DNA from: CAVRCA01 sp965218045
GTDB taxonomy: Bacteria; Pseudomonadota; Alphaproteobacteria; Acetobacterales; Acetobacteraceae
DNA: 64,000 nucleotides
Assembly (NCBI GenBank): GCA_965218045.1
Contig: CBDCJX010000019.1
Location: 1-64,000, forward strand
Direction: 5' to 3'
Positions 1 to 8,305 of the stretch are shown piece by piece. Position 1 is the first letter of the stretch. The number at the start of each line of letters is the position of its first letter. The notes under the pieces were generated by a model. The model was not told the DNA's origin. It searched no databases and saw nothing but the letters and a program-made list of their open reading frames with translations. A program made the translations under genes and the position numbers.

Positions 1-1
1 A

Positions 2-538
2 CTCACACTTGTGCTTGCCCCGGGGACTACATTGTCGGCCGCTGCACTCGATGATTTCTATGGCGTGGCGATGGCGTCCTGCGTTCCGACGGGCCAGACA
101 TCCGCTCAGTCGGTCCTGTTCAATTCAGCCGCTGAAGCGTCCTTCCGGGACGGGGGTACAGGCGAGATCATCCTGACTTGTCCCATCCCGCAAACGCTCA
201 GCCGGATCAGCAGGATGACGGTACGATACAAGGATGACGGGGTGCTCAATGCAGGTTCGCAAGTCGTGACCGCACTGAGACAAAAGAGATATGTTTTCAA
301 CGGAATTACCGAGGGAGTCGATTCCACTCCCGAGACGATTGTCGAGACAGATAGCAATGCCTTCGTCCCTCCAGTCGTTTCCCCGCAAGGGTACAGGGAC
401 CACCAAAAGAATGTGCTCAAGACCAATGGGACGCTGACCTTCGATCACCGCAAATTCTTTTATTACATCCAGGTCAACATGCGCCGGCCAGCGGGCACGA
501 CCGGCCCACTCACCGTGGCGTACGTCACGCTGTTTTAG
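2..538 (+). CDS. Hypothetical secreted protein, 5' end outside window
   Basis: The frame is open from the window edge, so the true start probably lies upstream. A GTG at 11 is the first in-window start, but the residues before it (LTL, then VLAPG) look like the end of a hydrophobic leader. The rest is a roughly 150-residue polar domain with two cysteines (in ASCVP and ILTCP) and an aromatic-rich C-terminal strand. Small alphaproteobacterial exported proteins of unknown function share a similar Cys-Pro spacing, so a periplasmic or secreted beta-sandwich is a reasonable guess. No catalytic motif is visible and the function is not recognised. It is separated by 245 bases from the convergent pgk. 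Confidence 0.6.
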   Translation, partial: LTLVLAPGTTLSAAALDDFYGVAMASCVPTGQTSAQSVLFNSAAEASFRDGGTGEIILTCPIPQTLSRISRMTVRYKDDGVLNAGSQVVTALRQKRYVFNGITEGVDSTPETIVETDSNAFVPPVVSPQGYRDHQKNVLKTNGTLTFDHRKFFYYIQVNMRRPAGTTGPLTVAYVTLF

Positions 539-652
539 CGGGCATAGAAGCGGAGCGGCAGCAGGGACGGTTCGTCGGCGGGGTTGTCGCTCAAGGGTCT
601 GTTGTTCCGGCCACGCTATTATATTGACGACGTGACTGCCGAGGAACTTGAC

Positions 653-742
653 ATGAGATACCGGTTCGCCCTGGCGTTGCTTACCTTTGCCGTCGGGGCC
701 ATGGCGTTGGCACCCTACGTGCTGGCCGACACCCGACCCTAG
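653..742 (+). CDS. Tiny 29-residue signal-peptide-like ORF
   Basis: An ATG follows a GAGGA ribosome-binding site at 5-9 bases. It opens a 29-codon frame ending in TAG at 740-742. The peptide begins MRYRFALALL, continues hydrophobic to about residue 24 and ends in a short polar tail (ADTRP). It therefore looks like a bare signal peptide or a single membrane-spanning small protein. An AT-rich patch at 617-627 upstream could hold a -10 element. It lies alone between a hypothetical gene and the 3' end of pgk. It could be a true small membrane protein, a leader peptide, the remnant of a longer exported protein, or chance. Confidence 0.4.
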   Translation: MRYRFALALLTFAVGAMALAPYVLADTRP

Positions 743-783
743 AGGAGGTCGGCCGCCACCCTCCGCCAACCCCCCTCCGGGCG

Positions 784-1998
784 CTATCGCGCCTTCGGCG
801 GATCCGACTCCGCCTCAAGCGCCGCGACGCCGGGCAGCGTCTTGCCCTCCAGCCACTCGAGGAACGCGCCCCCCGCGCTCGACACGTAGCTGAGCTGGTC
901 GAGCACGCCGGCCTGGTGCAGCGCCGCCACCGTGTCGCCACCACCGGCGACGCTGCGCAACGTGCCGGCGGCGGTCGCCTCCGCTACCGCCTTCGCCAGC
1001 GCCACCGTGGAGACATCGAACGGCGGCACCTCGAAGGCGCCGAGCGGCCCGTTCCAGACCACGGTGCGCGTATTCGGCAGCAAAGCCACGATGGACTGCA
1101 CCGTCGCCGCGCCGACATCGAGGATCATCGCCTCGGCGGGCACGGCGTCGATGGTCACGCTCTCGGTCGCCGGGTTCGGCTTGAACTCATAGGCGACCAC
1201 CGCGTCGGTCGGCAGCACCACCGCGCAGCCGGCCTGCTCCGCCTTCGCCAGGGTCGCGCGGGCCGTGTCGTGCATGTCGGCTTCCTGTAACGACTTGCCG
1301 ACACCAACGCCGTTGGCGGCCAGGAACGTGTTGGCCATCGCACCACCGATCACCAAGATCTGCACCTTGGCGACCAGGTTGCCGAGCAGCTCCAGCTTGG
1401 TCGAGACTTTCGCACCACCAACGATGGCCATGACCGGCCGGCGGGGATTCCCGAGCGCGGCATCCAGCGCCTCCAGCTCCGCCTGCATCAGCCGCCCGGC
1501 ATAGGCCGGCAGCAGATGCGCGACGCCCTCGGTGCTGGCATGGGCGCGGTGCGCCGCCGAGAAGGCGTCGTTGACGTAGAGCTCGGCCAGCTTCGCCAGC
1601 TCGGCCGCGAACGCCGGGTCGTTGTTCTCCTCGCCGGGATGGAAGCGCGTGTTCTCCAGCACCAGCACGTCGCCGTCCTGCATCCGCTCGACCGATTGCT
1701 GCGCCGGCAGGCCAATGCAGTCCTCGGCGAAGCGGACCCGCTGGCCGAGCACCTGGCCGAGCGCCGTCGCCATCGGGGCAAGCGACATCTCCGGCACACG
1801 CCGGCCCTCCGGACGCTCGAAATGGCTGCACACCACGACTTTCGCACCCTTCGAGGCGAGCTCGCGGATCGTCGGCGAGACCCGCTCGATCCGCGTTTGA
1901 TCGGTGATCTTGCCGTCGCGCACCGGCACGTTGAGGTCGGCGCGCAGCAGCACGCGCTTGCCCGCGACATCCAGCCCGTCGAGCGTCCGGTAGGCCAT
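784..1998 (-). CDS. pgk: Phosphoglycerate kinase
   Basis: Transfers phosphate between 1,3-bisphosphoglycerate and ADP in cytoplasmic glycolysis and gluconeogenesis. The 404-residue length is normal. Family signatures are present: RADLNVP at residues 19-25, LENTRF near 114, GGAKVSTK at 194-201, VWNGPLGAFE, and the C-terminal nucleotide loop GGGDTV. The N-domain motif usually written SHLGRP reads SHFERP (58-63), a mild deviation. The start ATG lies 4 bases after the stop of gap, so the two genes are co-transcribed in the order tkt-gap-pgk. Confidence 0.97.
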   Translation of the reverse strand: MAYRTLDGLDVAGKRVLLRADLNVPVRDGKITDQTRIERVSPTIRELASKGAKVVVCSHFERPEGRRVPEMSLAPMATALGQVLGQRVRFAEDCIGLPAQQSVERMQDGDVLVLENTRFHPGEENNDPAFAAELAKLAELYVNDAFSAAHRAHASTEGVAHLLPAYAGRLMQAELEALDAALGNPRRPVMAIVGGAKVSTKLELLGNLVAKVQILVIGGAMANTFLAANGVGVGKSLQEADMHDTARATLAKAEQAGCAVVLPTDAVVAYEFKPNPATESVTIDAVPAEAMILDVGAATVQSIVALLPNTRTVVWNGPLGAFEVPPFDVSTVALAKAVAEATAAGTLRSVAGGGDTVAALHQAGVLDQLSYVSSAGGAFLEWLEGKTLPGVAALEAESDPPKAR

Positions 1999-2002
1999 CG
2001 GT

Positions 2003-3019
2003 TCAGAGCCGGCCGAACAAGGCAGCGGTGTCCGCCATCCGGTTCGAGAAGCCCCACTCGTTGTCGTACCAGCCCATCACCCGCGCCAGCGCGCCATCGA
2101 CCACTGCGGTCTGCGTCGCATCGAAGGTGCAGGACGCGGGGACGTGGTTGAAATCGGAGCTGACGAGGGGGTACGTATTGTATTCCAGGATGCCGCGCAG
2201 CTCACCGGTCGCAGACGCCTGTCTGAACGCCGCGTTGATCTCATCGACCGTCGCCTGCTTGCGAAGGTTGGCGTCGAGCGAGACCAGCGACACGTTTGGC
2301 GTCGGCACCCGGATCGCGGTGCCGTCGAGCTTGCCCTTCAATTCCGGCATCACCAGGCCGACGGCGCGCGCCGCACCCGTGGTGGTCGGAATGGTCGAGA
2401 CCGCCGCGGCGCGGGCGCGGTGCAGATCCTTGTGCAAGGTGTCAACGGTGTTCTGGTCGCCGGTATAGGCGTGGATCGTCACCATGTAGCCGCGCTCGAT
2501 GCCAAACGTCTCGTGCAGCACCTTGGCCATCGGTGCCAGGCAGTTCGTGGTGCAGGAGGCGTTGGAGATCACCGTCATGTCCGGCGTGATCGTCTTGTGG
2601 TTCACGCCGTAGACGATGGTGGCGTCGACGTTGTCGGCCGGCGCCGAGATCAGCACTTTCCTCGCACCCGCCTGGATCAGCGCCGACGCCTTTTCCTTGC
2701 TGGCGAAGATGCCGGTGCATTCCATCGCCACGTCGACACCCTTGTAGGGCACTTTCGTCGGGTCGCGCTCGGCGGAGACGCGGATCGGACCAAAACTCCG
2801 CCCATTGAAGCGGATGGTGATGGTGTCGCCTTCGACCTGCACCTCGCCGGGGAACCGGCCGTGCACGCTGTCGAAGCGGAACAGGTGCGCGTTGGCCTCG
2901 ACGCTGCCGAGATCGTTGATCGCGACGCACTCGATGTCATCGCGCCCGCTCTCGATCATCGCGCGCAGCACCAGCCGGCCGATGCGTCCAAATCCGTTGA
3001 TGGCGACCTTCACGGTCAT
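2003..3019 (-). CDS. gap: Glyceraldehyde-3-phosphate dehydrogenase, type I
   Basis: Oxidises and phosphorylates glyceraldehyde-3-phosphate with NAD to give 1,3-bisphosphoglycerate, the substrate of the downstream pgk. The start at 3019 is preferred over an upstream in-frame ATG because it gives MTVKVAINGFGRIGR and follows a strong GAGGAGAGG site. The protein has 338 residues. The Rossmann motif is INGFGRIGR, and the INDLGS segment (residues 35-40) suggests NAD rather than NADP preference. The catalytic cysteine is C156 in SCTTNC. It lies between tkt (22 bases upstream) and pgk (4 bases downstream) on the same strand. Confidence 0.97.
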   Translation of the reverse strand: MTVKVAINGFGRIGRLVLRAMIESGRDDIECVAINDLGSVEANAHLFRFDSVHGRFPGEVQVEGDTITIRFNGRSFGPIRVSAERDPTKVPYKGVDVAMECTGIFASKEKASALIQAGARKVLISAPADNVDATIVYGVNHKTITPDMTVISNASCTTNCLAPMAKVLHETFGIERGYMVTIHAYTGDQNTVDTLHKDLHRARAAAVSTIPTTTGAARAVGLVMPELKGKLDGTAIRVPTPNVSLVSLDANLRKQATVDEINAAFRQASATGELRGILEYNTYPLVSSDFNHVPASCTFDATQTAVVDGALARVMGWYDNEWGFSNRMADTAALFGRL

Positions 3020-3041
3020 CGCTCGCCTCTCCTCTAGAAGT

Positions 3042-5051
3042 TCAGCCGAGCCGCTTGCGGACGGCCGCGACGATGGCTTCCGGGGTGATCCCGAAATGCC
3101 GATACAGCGTCTCATATGGTGCCGAGGCGCCGAAACCGGTCATGCCGACGAATATGCCAGTTTCGCCCAGCCACCGCTCCCAGCCGAATCCGCAGGCTGC
3201 CTCGATGCCGACGCGGGGCACGCCGCCCAGCACTTTTGCACGGTAGCCCTCGTGTTGGGCGACAAACAGCTCCCAGCAGGGGAGCGAGACCACGGCGGCG
3301 GCGACGCCCGCGGCGCCAAGGGCATCGCGCGCGCGCATCGCGATCGCGACCTCCGAGCCGGTGGCGATCAGGGTCACCTGCCGGGTGCCCTCCGCCTCGG
3401 CGATGACGTAGCCGCCACGGCTGGAGCGATTCTCCACGGTGTCGCCGCGCAAGGACGGGACCGCTTGCCGGGTGAGGATCAGCAGCGACGGGCCCTCAGC
3501 GCGGCGCAGTGCCACTTCCCAGCATTCCGCGGTTTCCATCGCATCGGCGGGCCGGAACACGTGCAGGTTGGGCATGGCACGCAGGCTCGCGAGGTGCTCC
3601 ACGGGCTGGTGGGTCGGGCCATCCTCGCCAAGGCCGATGCTGTCGTCGGTCAGCGCATAGATCACCCGACGACGCATCAGCGCCGCAAGCCGCAGCGCCG
3701 GGCGCAGCTGATCGGTGAACACGACGAAGGTGCTGCCGTAGGCGATCAATCCGCCATGCAGCGCCATCCCGTTGAGACAGGCCGCCATGCCATGCGCGCC
3801 GACCCCGAACTCGACGTGTCGGCCGGCGAAATTGCCCGCCCCGACGGTGGCGATCCGCCTCCCTGGTGTCGACTGGGGTCCGAGGCGGCCGGCCGAGCCC
3901 CCGGCCAGCTCGGGAATCGCTGGCGCCAGCGCTTGCAGCACCTCGTGGCTTGCCTGCCCGGTCGCGACGGCGGGCCGGGTTTCGGCGATCCCGGCCTTGA
4001 AAGCCGCGATGGCCTCATGCCAGCTCTCCGGCAGCCGACCGGCAACCGCCCGCTCGAACTCGCGGCCCAGCGGGTGGCGCGCGGCGCGCTTGAGCCAGGC
4101 CCGCCGCGCCCCGGCGCCGTGCGCACCCGCTGCGCGCCACCGCTCGGCGACATCGTCCGGGATAGCGAAGGGCGAGCTGTCCCAGCCGATCGCCTGTTTC
4201 GCGAGCCGCGCCTCCGGCACGCCGAGCGGCCTGCCGGGGGTGCCAGCCTCGGCGCCGGTCCTGCTCCGGCAGGCGATCAAGGTGGGCTTTCGCGCGCGGA
4301 CCGCGAAGGAGAGCGCCGCCGCGACCTGCCTTGGATCGTGCCCGTCCACCTGCTTGACCGCCCAGCCATGCGCCGCGAACCGCCGAGGCTGACTGGTCGA
4401 GCCGGCGAGTGCGGCGCCATCCGCCTCCTCGTAGAGCACGGTGAGTTTCTCCAGCCGCAAGCGGCCGGCGAGCTCGATCGCCTCGTGACTGATGCCGGCG
4501 GCGAGGTCGTCGCCACAGGCGATCACCCAGATGCGATGGTCGATCAGCGATCGGCCGAAGCGCGCCGCCATCATCCGCTCGGCGAGCGCCATGCCGACCG
4601 CCGTCGCGATCCCCTGGCCAAGCGGCCCCGTCGTTGCCTCGATCGCCGGATGCTCGTCCACTTCGGGATGCCCCGTGGCCGGCGAGTGCAGTTGCCGGAA
4701 CTGCCGGAGTTCGTCGATCCCCATCCCGGCGTGCCCGGTCAGGTGCAGCAATGCGTAGAGCAGCATCGAGCCGTGCCCGGCGGACAGCACGAATCGGTCG
4801 CGATCGGGCCAGCGCGGGTCGGCGGCGTCGAACTTCAGGAAGCCGCTCCACAGCACGGTCGCGACATCGGCCATGCCGGTCGGGATGCCGTGATCGCCCG
4901 ATCGCGCTGCCGCCACGGCGTCGATCGCCAGCGCCCGCACCGCGTTCGCCATGTGGCGGAACGAGACGCCGGAAGCCCCGCTCGCCGCCTCGGCCACCCC
5001 GAGCGGCGCGGCACGATCGGTCACGCTCAGTTCGGCCGTTCCCGGCACCAC
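3042..5051 (-). CDS. tkt: Transketolase homologue with degenerate active site
   Basis: The full-length transketolase fold (669 residues) is present: TPP-binding, pyrimidine and C-terminal domains, with SAGHGS, TTGPLGQG, GEDGPTHQP and LTRQ conserved. The GTG start at 5051 follows GAGGAG by 6 bases, which is better than the ATG 51 bases upstream. Many active-site positions differ from the family. The SGHPG histidine is Asp (D53), GDG reads GDD (181-182), and the metal-binding DDN segment reads EEAD. The arginine of the RKAS motif is Gly (G365), GGSAD reads GGSAG, the Glu of GVREHGM is Ala (A419), and the His of THDSIG is Asp (D469). The glutamate that activates thiamine therefore appears absent. 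Position beside gap and pgk argues for a pentose-phosphate or glycolytic role, but classical catalysis is doubtful. Fold assignment is strong; activity is not. Confidence 0.85.
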   Translation of the reverse strand: MVPGTAELSVTDRAAPLGVAEAASGASGVSFRHMANAVRALAIDAVAAARSGDHGIPTGMADVATVLWSGFLKFDAADPRWPDRDRFVLSAGHGSMLLYALLHLTGHAGMGIDELRQFRQLHSPATGHPEVDEHPAIEATTGPLGQGIATAVGMALAERMMAARFGRSLIDHRIWVIACGDDLAAGISHEAIELAGRLRLEKLTVLYEEADGAALAGSTSQPRRFAAHGWAVKQVDGHDPRQVAAALSFAVRARKPTLIACRSRTGAEAGTPGRPLGVPEARLAKQAIGWDSSPFAIPDDVAERWRAAGAHGAGARRAWLKRAARHPLGREFERAVAGRLPESWHEAIAAFKAGIAETRPAVATGQASHEVLQALAPAIPELAGGSAGRLGPQSTPGRRIATVGAGNFAGRHVEFGVGAHGMAACLNGMALHGGLIAYGSTFVVFTDQLRPALRLAALMRRRVIYALTDDSIGLGEDGPTHQPVEHLASLRAMPNLHVFRPADAMETAECWEVALRRAEGPSLLILTRQAVPSLRGDTVENRSSRGGYVIAEAEGTRQVTLIATGSEVAIAMRARDALGAAGVAAAVVSLPCWELFVAQHEGYRAKVLGGVPRVGIEAACGFGWERWLGETGIFVGMTGFGASAPYETLYRHFGITPEAIVAAVRKRLG

Positions 5052-5119
5052 GCTCTCTCCTCGTCGGGATCGGGCTATAAGCACCGCATCCGGCACCGGC
5101 AACCCCGCCGGCGCCTTCG

Positions 5120-5317
5120 GTGGCCGCCGCCTTTGCGGAATACGCCGCGTCCGCCGCGCGCTTGCCGGCCACGGTGGAGGCGTTCAAGACGGGCGGGAAG
5201 GTGAAGCAATACCGCGACCACCGGCTGGAATGGATGATCAAGTCGGGCGGGATCGAGGTGGTGCTGGCGGGCTTGCGCGATGGCACCATCCGGTTCGCCT
5301 GGCCGACCGCACAGTGA
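5120..5317 (+). CDS. Small hypothetical protein, 65 residues
   Basis: A short frame with strong G/C bias at third codon positions, as expected of a real gene in this genome. GTG at 5120 is the only standard start, because an in-frame stop lies at 5078-5080. No Shine-Dalgarno sequence precedes it, so translation may be leaderless. The product is soluble: an alanine-rich helix, then a basic patch (KVKQYRDHRLEW), then a short beta-like tail (IEVVLAGLRDGTIRFAW). It is divergent from tkt (68 bases apart) and ends 17 bases from the convergent folC stop. No family is recognised. Confidence 0.5.
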   Translation: MAAAFAEYAASAARLPATVEAFKTGGKVKQYRDHRLEWMIKSGGIEVVLAGLRDGTIRFAWPTAQ

Positions 5318-5334
5318 GTTGACCCCGACCTTGC

Positions 5335-6618
5335 CTACAGCGTGCCGTCCAGCTTCAGCACTTCTCCCGCGAGGTAGAGGCTGCCGCAGACCAGAACCCG
5401 CGCCGATGGGCCGCCGGCGGCTGCGATGGCGGCGAGCGCGGCGGCGACGGTCGGGCCAGCTCGCGCAATGCCGCCCGACGCCGCGATAATGTCCCCCACC
5501 GGGAGGGCAAGGTGCTGGCCGGGTTCAGCGACGGCCCAGACCGAGGTGGCGAGCGGTAGCAGCGCGGACAGAAAAGCGGCGCCGTCCTTGGCCTGCTTCA
5601 TGCCGACCACGAGATGCACGGACCGATCGGCCGCCCACCGTGCGAGATGCACCGCCAGCACCTCGGCGGCACCTGGGTTGTGGCCGCCGTCGAGCCACAG
5701 CTCCCAGCCCTCCGGCAGAAGACGGGCAAGCGCGCCGTGCAAGTGTTGCAGCCGCGCCGGCCACTCCGCCGAGCCGACCCCGCGCGCAATTGCCCCCGCG
5801 TCGGCCAACGCCCGCGCGTGGCGCAAGGCGCCGACCGCAATCCCGGCATTGTCGAGCTGGTGCAACCCGGCGAGTGCCGGCGGCGGCAGGTCGAGCGATC
5901 CCGCCGCGTCCCGATAGAAAAAACCGCCGGTGCGGTCGGCGGCCACGTCCCAGTCCCGCCCGCGCAACAGCACCGGGGCGCCGACCGCTCGCGCTCGGGC
6001 CAGGATCACGTCGCGCACCACTGGCGCCTGCGCGCCGACGACGACCGGCACGCCCGATTTGAGGATGCCGGCCTTTTCGGCCGCGATCTCGGCGAGGGTG
6101 TCGCCCAGCATCTCGCGGTGGTCGAGCGAGACCGAGGTGATGGCGCAAGCGGCCGGGCGCTCGATCACGTTGGTGGCGTCACCGCGACCGCCGAGACCGA
6201 CCTCCAAAACGCAGAGATCGGCCGGAGCACGCGCGAACAGATGCAGGGCTACGGCGGTGATCACCTCGAAGACCGTGATCGCCGCACCCGCGTTCACCGC
6301 TTCGACCTGCTCCAGCGCCTCGCTCAAGGTCGCATCGTCGACCAGCCGCCCGGCGATCCTGATCCGCTCGTTGAACCGGATCAGGTGCGGCGAGGTGTAG
6401 ACGTGCACCCGCCAGCCGGCCGCCTCGGCGATGGCCCGCAAGAAGGCGCATGTGCTGCCCTTGCCGTTGGTGCCGGCGACGTGGATCACCGGCGGCAGCC
6501 GGTGCTCCGGGTGGCCGAGCTTGCCGAGCAGCACCAGGAGCCGGTCGAGGCTGAGGTCGATCAGCCTTGGATGCAGGCCGTGCAGCCGCTCGACGATGCC
6601 CTCGATGCGGGCGCTCAA
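5335..6618 (-). CDS. folC: Bifunctional dihydrofolate/folylpolyglutamate synthase
   Basis: Adds glutamate to dihydropteroate and to tetrahydrofolates with ATP, retaining folate in the cytoplasm. The 427-residue length fits the family. The Mur-ligase-type ATP loop is GTNGKGST (49-56). The folate loop region with ITSVSLDH and the magnesium-binding EVGLGGRGDATN segment are present, as is a C-terminal DGGHNPGA motif. The start codon overlaps the end of accD by 4 bases. The gene closes the trpB-trpA-accD-folC operon, a common alphaproteobacterial arrangement. Confidence 0.96.
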   Translation of the reverse strand: MSARIEGIVERLHGLHPRLIDLSLDRLLVLLGKLGHPEHRLPPVIHVAGTNGKGSTCAFLRAIAEAAGWRVHVYTSPHLIRFNERIRIAGRLVDDATLSEALEQVEAVNAGAAITVFEVITAVALHLFARAPADLCVLEVGLGGRGDATNVIERPAACAITSVSLDHREMLGDTLAEIAAEKAGILKSGVPVVVGAQAPVVRDVILARARAVGAPVLLRGRDWDVAADRTGGFFYRDAAGSLDLPPPALAGLHQLDNAGIAVGALRHARALADAGAIARGVGSAEWPARLQHLHGALARLLPEGWELWLDGGHNPGAAEVLAVHLARWAADRSVHLVVGMKQAKDGAAFLSALLPLATSVWAVAEPGQHLALPVGDIIAASGGIARAGPTVAAALAAIAAAGGPSARVLVCGSLYLAGEVLKLDGTL

Positions 6619-7478
6619 GCCGCCTCCTTCTCCTTCACCCGCAGCAGGTCGATGACACGGGCGAGCATGTCGCGCAAGTCCGTGCGCTTGACCACCATGT
6701 CGAGCATGCCGTGCTCCAGCAGGTACTCGGCGCGCTGGAACCCCTCGGGCAGCTTCTCGCGTACGGTCTGCTCGATCACGCGGGCGCCGGCGAAGCCGAT
6801 CAGCGCGCCGGGCTCGGCGATCGTCAGGTCACCCAGCATCGCAAAACTCGCGGTCACGCCACCGGTGGTCGGGTCGGTCAGCACCACGATGAACGGCAGC
6901 CCGGCTTCCTTCACCAGCCGGGCGGCGATCACCGAGCGCGGCATCTGCATCAGGCTGACGGCGCCCTCCTGCATCCGCGCGCCGCCCGACGCGGTGTAGA
7001 CGATGAGCGGCGCATCCTGCAGCACCGCGAGCCGCGCCGCCGCGACGATGCCTTCGCCGACCGCCGCCCCCATCGAGCCGCCCATGAAGTCGAACGACAT
7101 CGCCAGCACCACGGCGCGCTGTCCCGCGAGGGTGCCGTGCGCGACCAGCACCGCGTCGTCGAGCTGGGTCTTGTCGCGCGCCTCCTTCAGCCGATCGGTG
7201 TAGCGCTTGCTGTCGCGGAACTTCAGCGGGTCGAGCGGCACTTTCGGCAGCTCGATCCGGGTGTAGCCGTTCTCGTCGAACGTCCAGGCCAGGCGGTCCT
7301 GCGCGCTGGCCCGCATGTGGTGGCCACAATGCGGGCACATCTTCTGGTTCTTCGCCAAATCGGTGTGGAAGATCATCTGCTCGCAGGCCGGGCATTTGTG
7401 CCACAGATTCTCCGGCACTTCGCGACGCGCGAACAGGGTGCGGATTTTCGGCCGCACATACTCGGTCAGCCAACTCAT
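6615..7478 (-). CDS. accD: Acetyl-CoA carboxylase carboxyltransferase beta subunit
   Basis: Forms the carboxyltransferase with AccA, moving carboxyl from biotin to acetyl-CoA to make malonyl-CoA for fatty acid synthesis. The 287-residue protein has the N-terminal zinc ribbon (C29, C32, C48, C51), followed by a crotonase-like domain with the oxyanion-forming glycines (FMGGSMG and ASGGARMQEG). The start overlaps the trpA stop (ATGA) and the stop overlaps the folC start, so all four genes are likely translated from one message. The accA gene is not in the window. Confidence 0.97.
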   Translation of the reverse strand: MSWLTEYVRPKIRTLFARREVPENLWHKCPACEQMIFHTDLAKNQKMCPHCGHHMRASAQDRLAWTFDENGYTRIELPKVPLDPLKFRDSKRYTDRLKEARDKTQLDDAVLVAHGTLAGQRAVVLAMSFDFMGGSMGAAVGEGIVAAARLAVLQDAPLIVYTASGGARMQEGAVSLMQMPRSVIAARLVKEAGLPFIVVLTDPTTGGVTASFAMLGDLTIAEPGALIGFAGARVIEQTVREKLPEGFQRAEYLLEHGMLDMVVKRTDLRDMLARVIDLLRVKEKEAA

Positions 7479-8305
7479 GCGGCCACCCGCGCCGAGCGTA
7501 AACCCTCCGCCAACGCGCGAACCTGATCCAGCACGAGGCGCGCGCTATGGGGCTGGGCGCGGCCCTGCTCGTCGAGGCTGGCCGCGAGCGTGTCGATCAG
7601 GGCGGAGGCGACCACCGCCGCGTCGGCGACCTTGGCCACCGCCGCCGCCTGCTCCGGCGTGCGCACACCGAAGCCGACGGCGATCGGCAGGTCACAGACG
7701 CGGCGGATGCGGGGAATGTTGGCCGCCAGCTCCTCGCCGCTGGCGGTACGCGTGCCGGTGATGCCGGTGATGCTCACATAATAGACGAAGCCGGAGCTGC
7801 CGCTGAGCACCAGCGGCATCCGATCATCGTCCGTGGTCGGCGCGACCAGGCGGATGACGTCGAGCCCGTGCGCCCGCGCGTCGGAGGCCAGCAGATCGGC
7901 TTCCTCGGTCGGCAGGTCCACCACGATCAGCCCATCGACGCCGGCAGCCGCCGCGTCGGCGCAGAACCGCGCCGGCCCATACGAGAGGATCGGATTGAGG
8001 TAGCCCATGAGGATAATCGGCGTGGTGTCGTCCTCGCGGCGGAAGTCGGCCACCATCGCAAGAGTCCGAGCGACCGTGGCGCCGGCTTTCAGCGCCCGTT
8101 TGCCCGCCGCCTGGATGGTCGGCCCGTCGGCCATCGGGTCGGTGAACGGCATGCCGATCTCGATCAGGTCCGCCCCCGCCGCCGGCATGCCGCGCAGGAT
8201 CGCCATCGAGGACTCGGCATCGGGGTCCCCTGCCTCGAGAAACGGGATCAGCGCGCCGCGCCCTTCCTGTCTTAGGGCGGCGAACCGAGTTGCGATGCGG
8301 CTCAC
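7475..8305 (-). CDS. trpA: Tryptophan synthase alpha subunit
   Basis: Cleaves indole-3-glycerol phosphate to indole and glyceraldehyde-3-phosphate; indole is channelled to TrpB. The GTG start at 8305 overlaps the trpB stop (GTGA), giving 276 residues, a normal length. The catalytic Glu and Asp lie in DLIEIGMPFTDPMADGP (Glu49, Asp60), and the phosphate-binding GFGVRTPEQ loop is present. It ends inside the accD start codon. The open frame continues upstream antisense to nothing meaningful, inside trpB, so longer starts are rejected. Confidence 0.97.
   Translation of the reverse strand: MSRIATRFAALRQEGRGALIPFLEAGDPDAESSMAILRGMPAAGADLIEIGMPFTDPMADGPTIQAAGKRALKAGATVARTLAMVADFRREDDTTPIILMGYLNPILSYGPARFCADAAAAGVDGLIVVDLPTEEADLLASDARAHGLDVIRLVAPTTDDDRMPLVLSGSSGFVYYVSITGITGTRTASGEELAANIPRIRRVCDLPIAVGFGVRTPEQAAAVAKVADAAVVASALIDTLAASLDEQGRAQPHSARLVLDQVRALAEGLRSARVAA

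Noticed and set aside
2805..5204. A 799-codon open frame on the plus strand opposite gap and tkt.
   Set aside because: It runs antisense to clear transketolase and GAPDH genes. Long antisense frames are common at this GC content, and the product has no recognisable domain.
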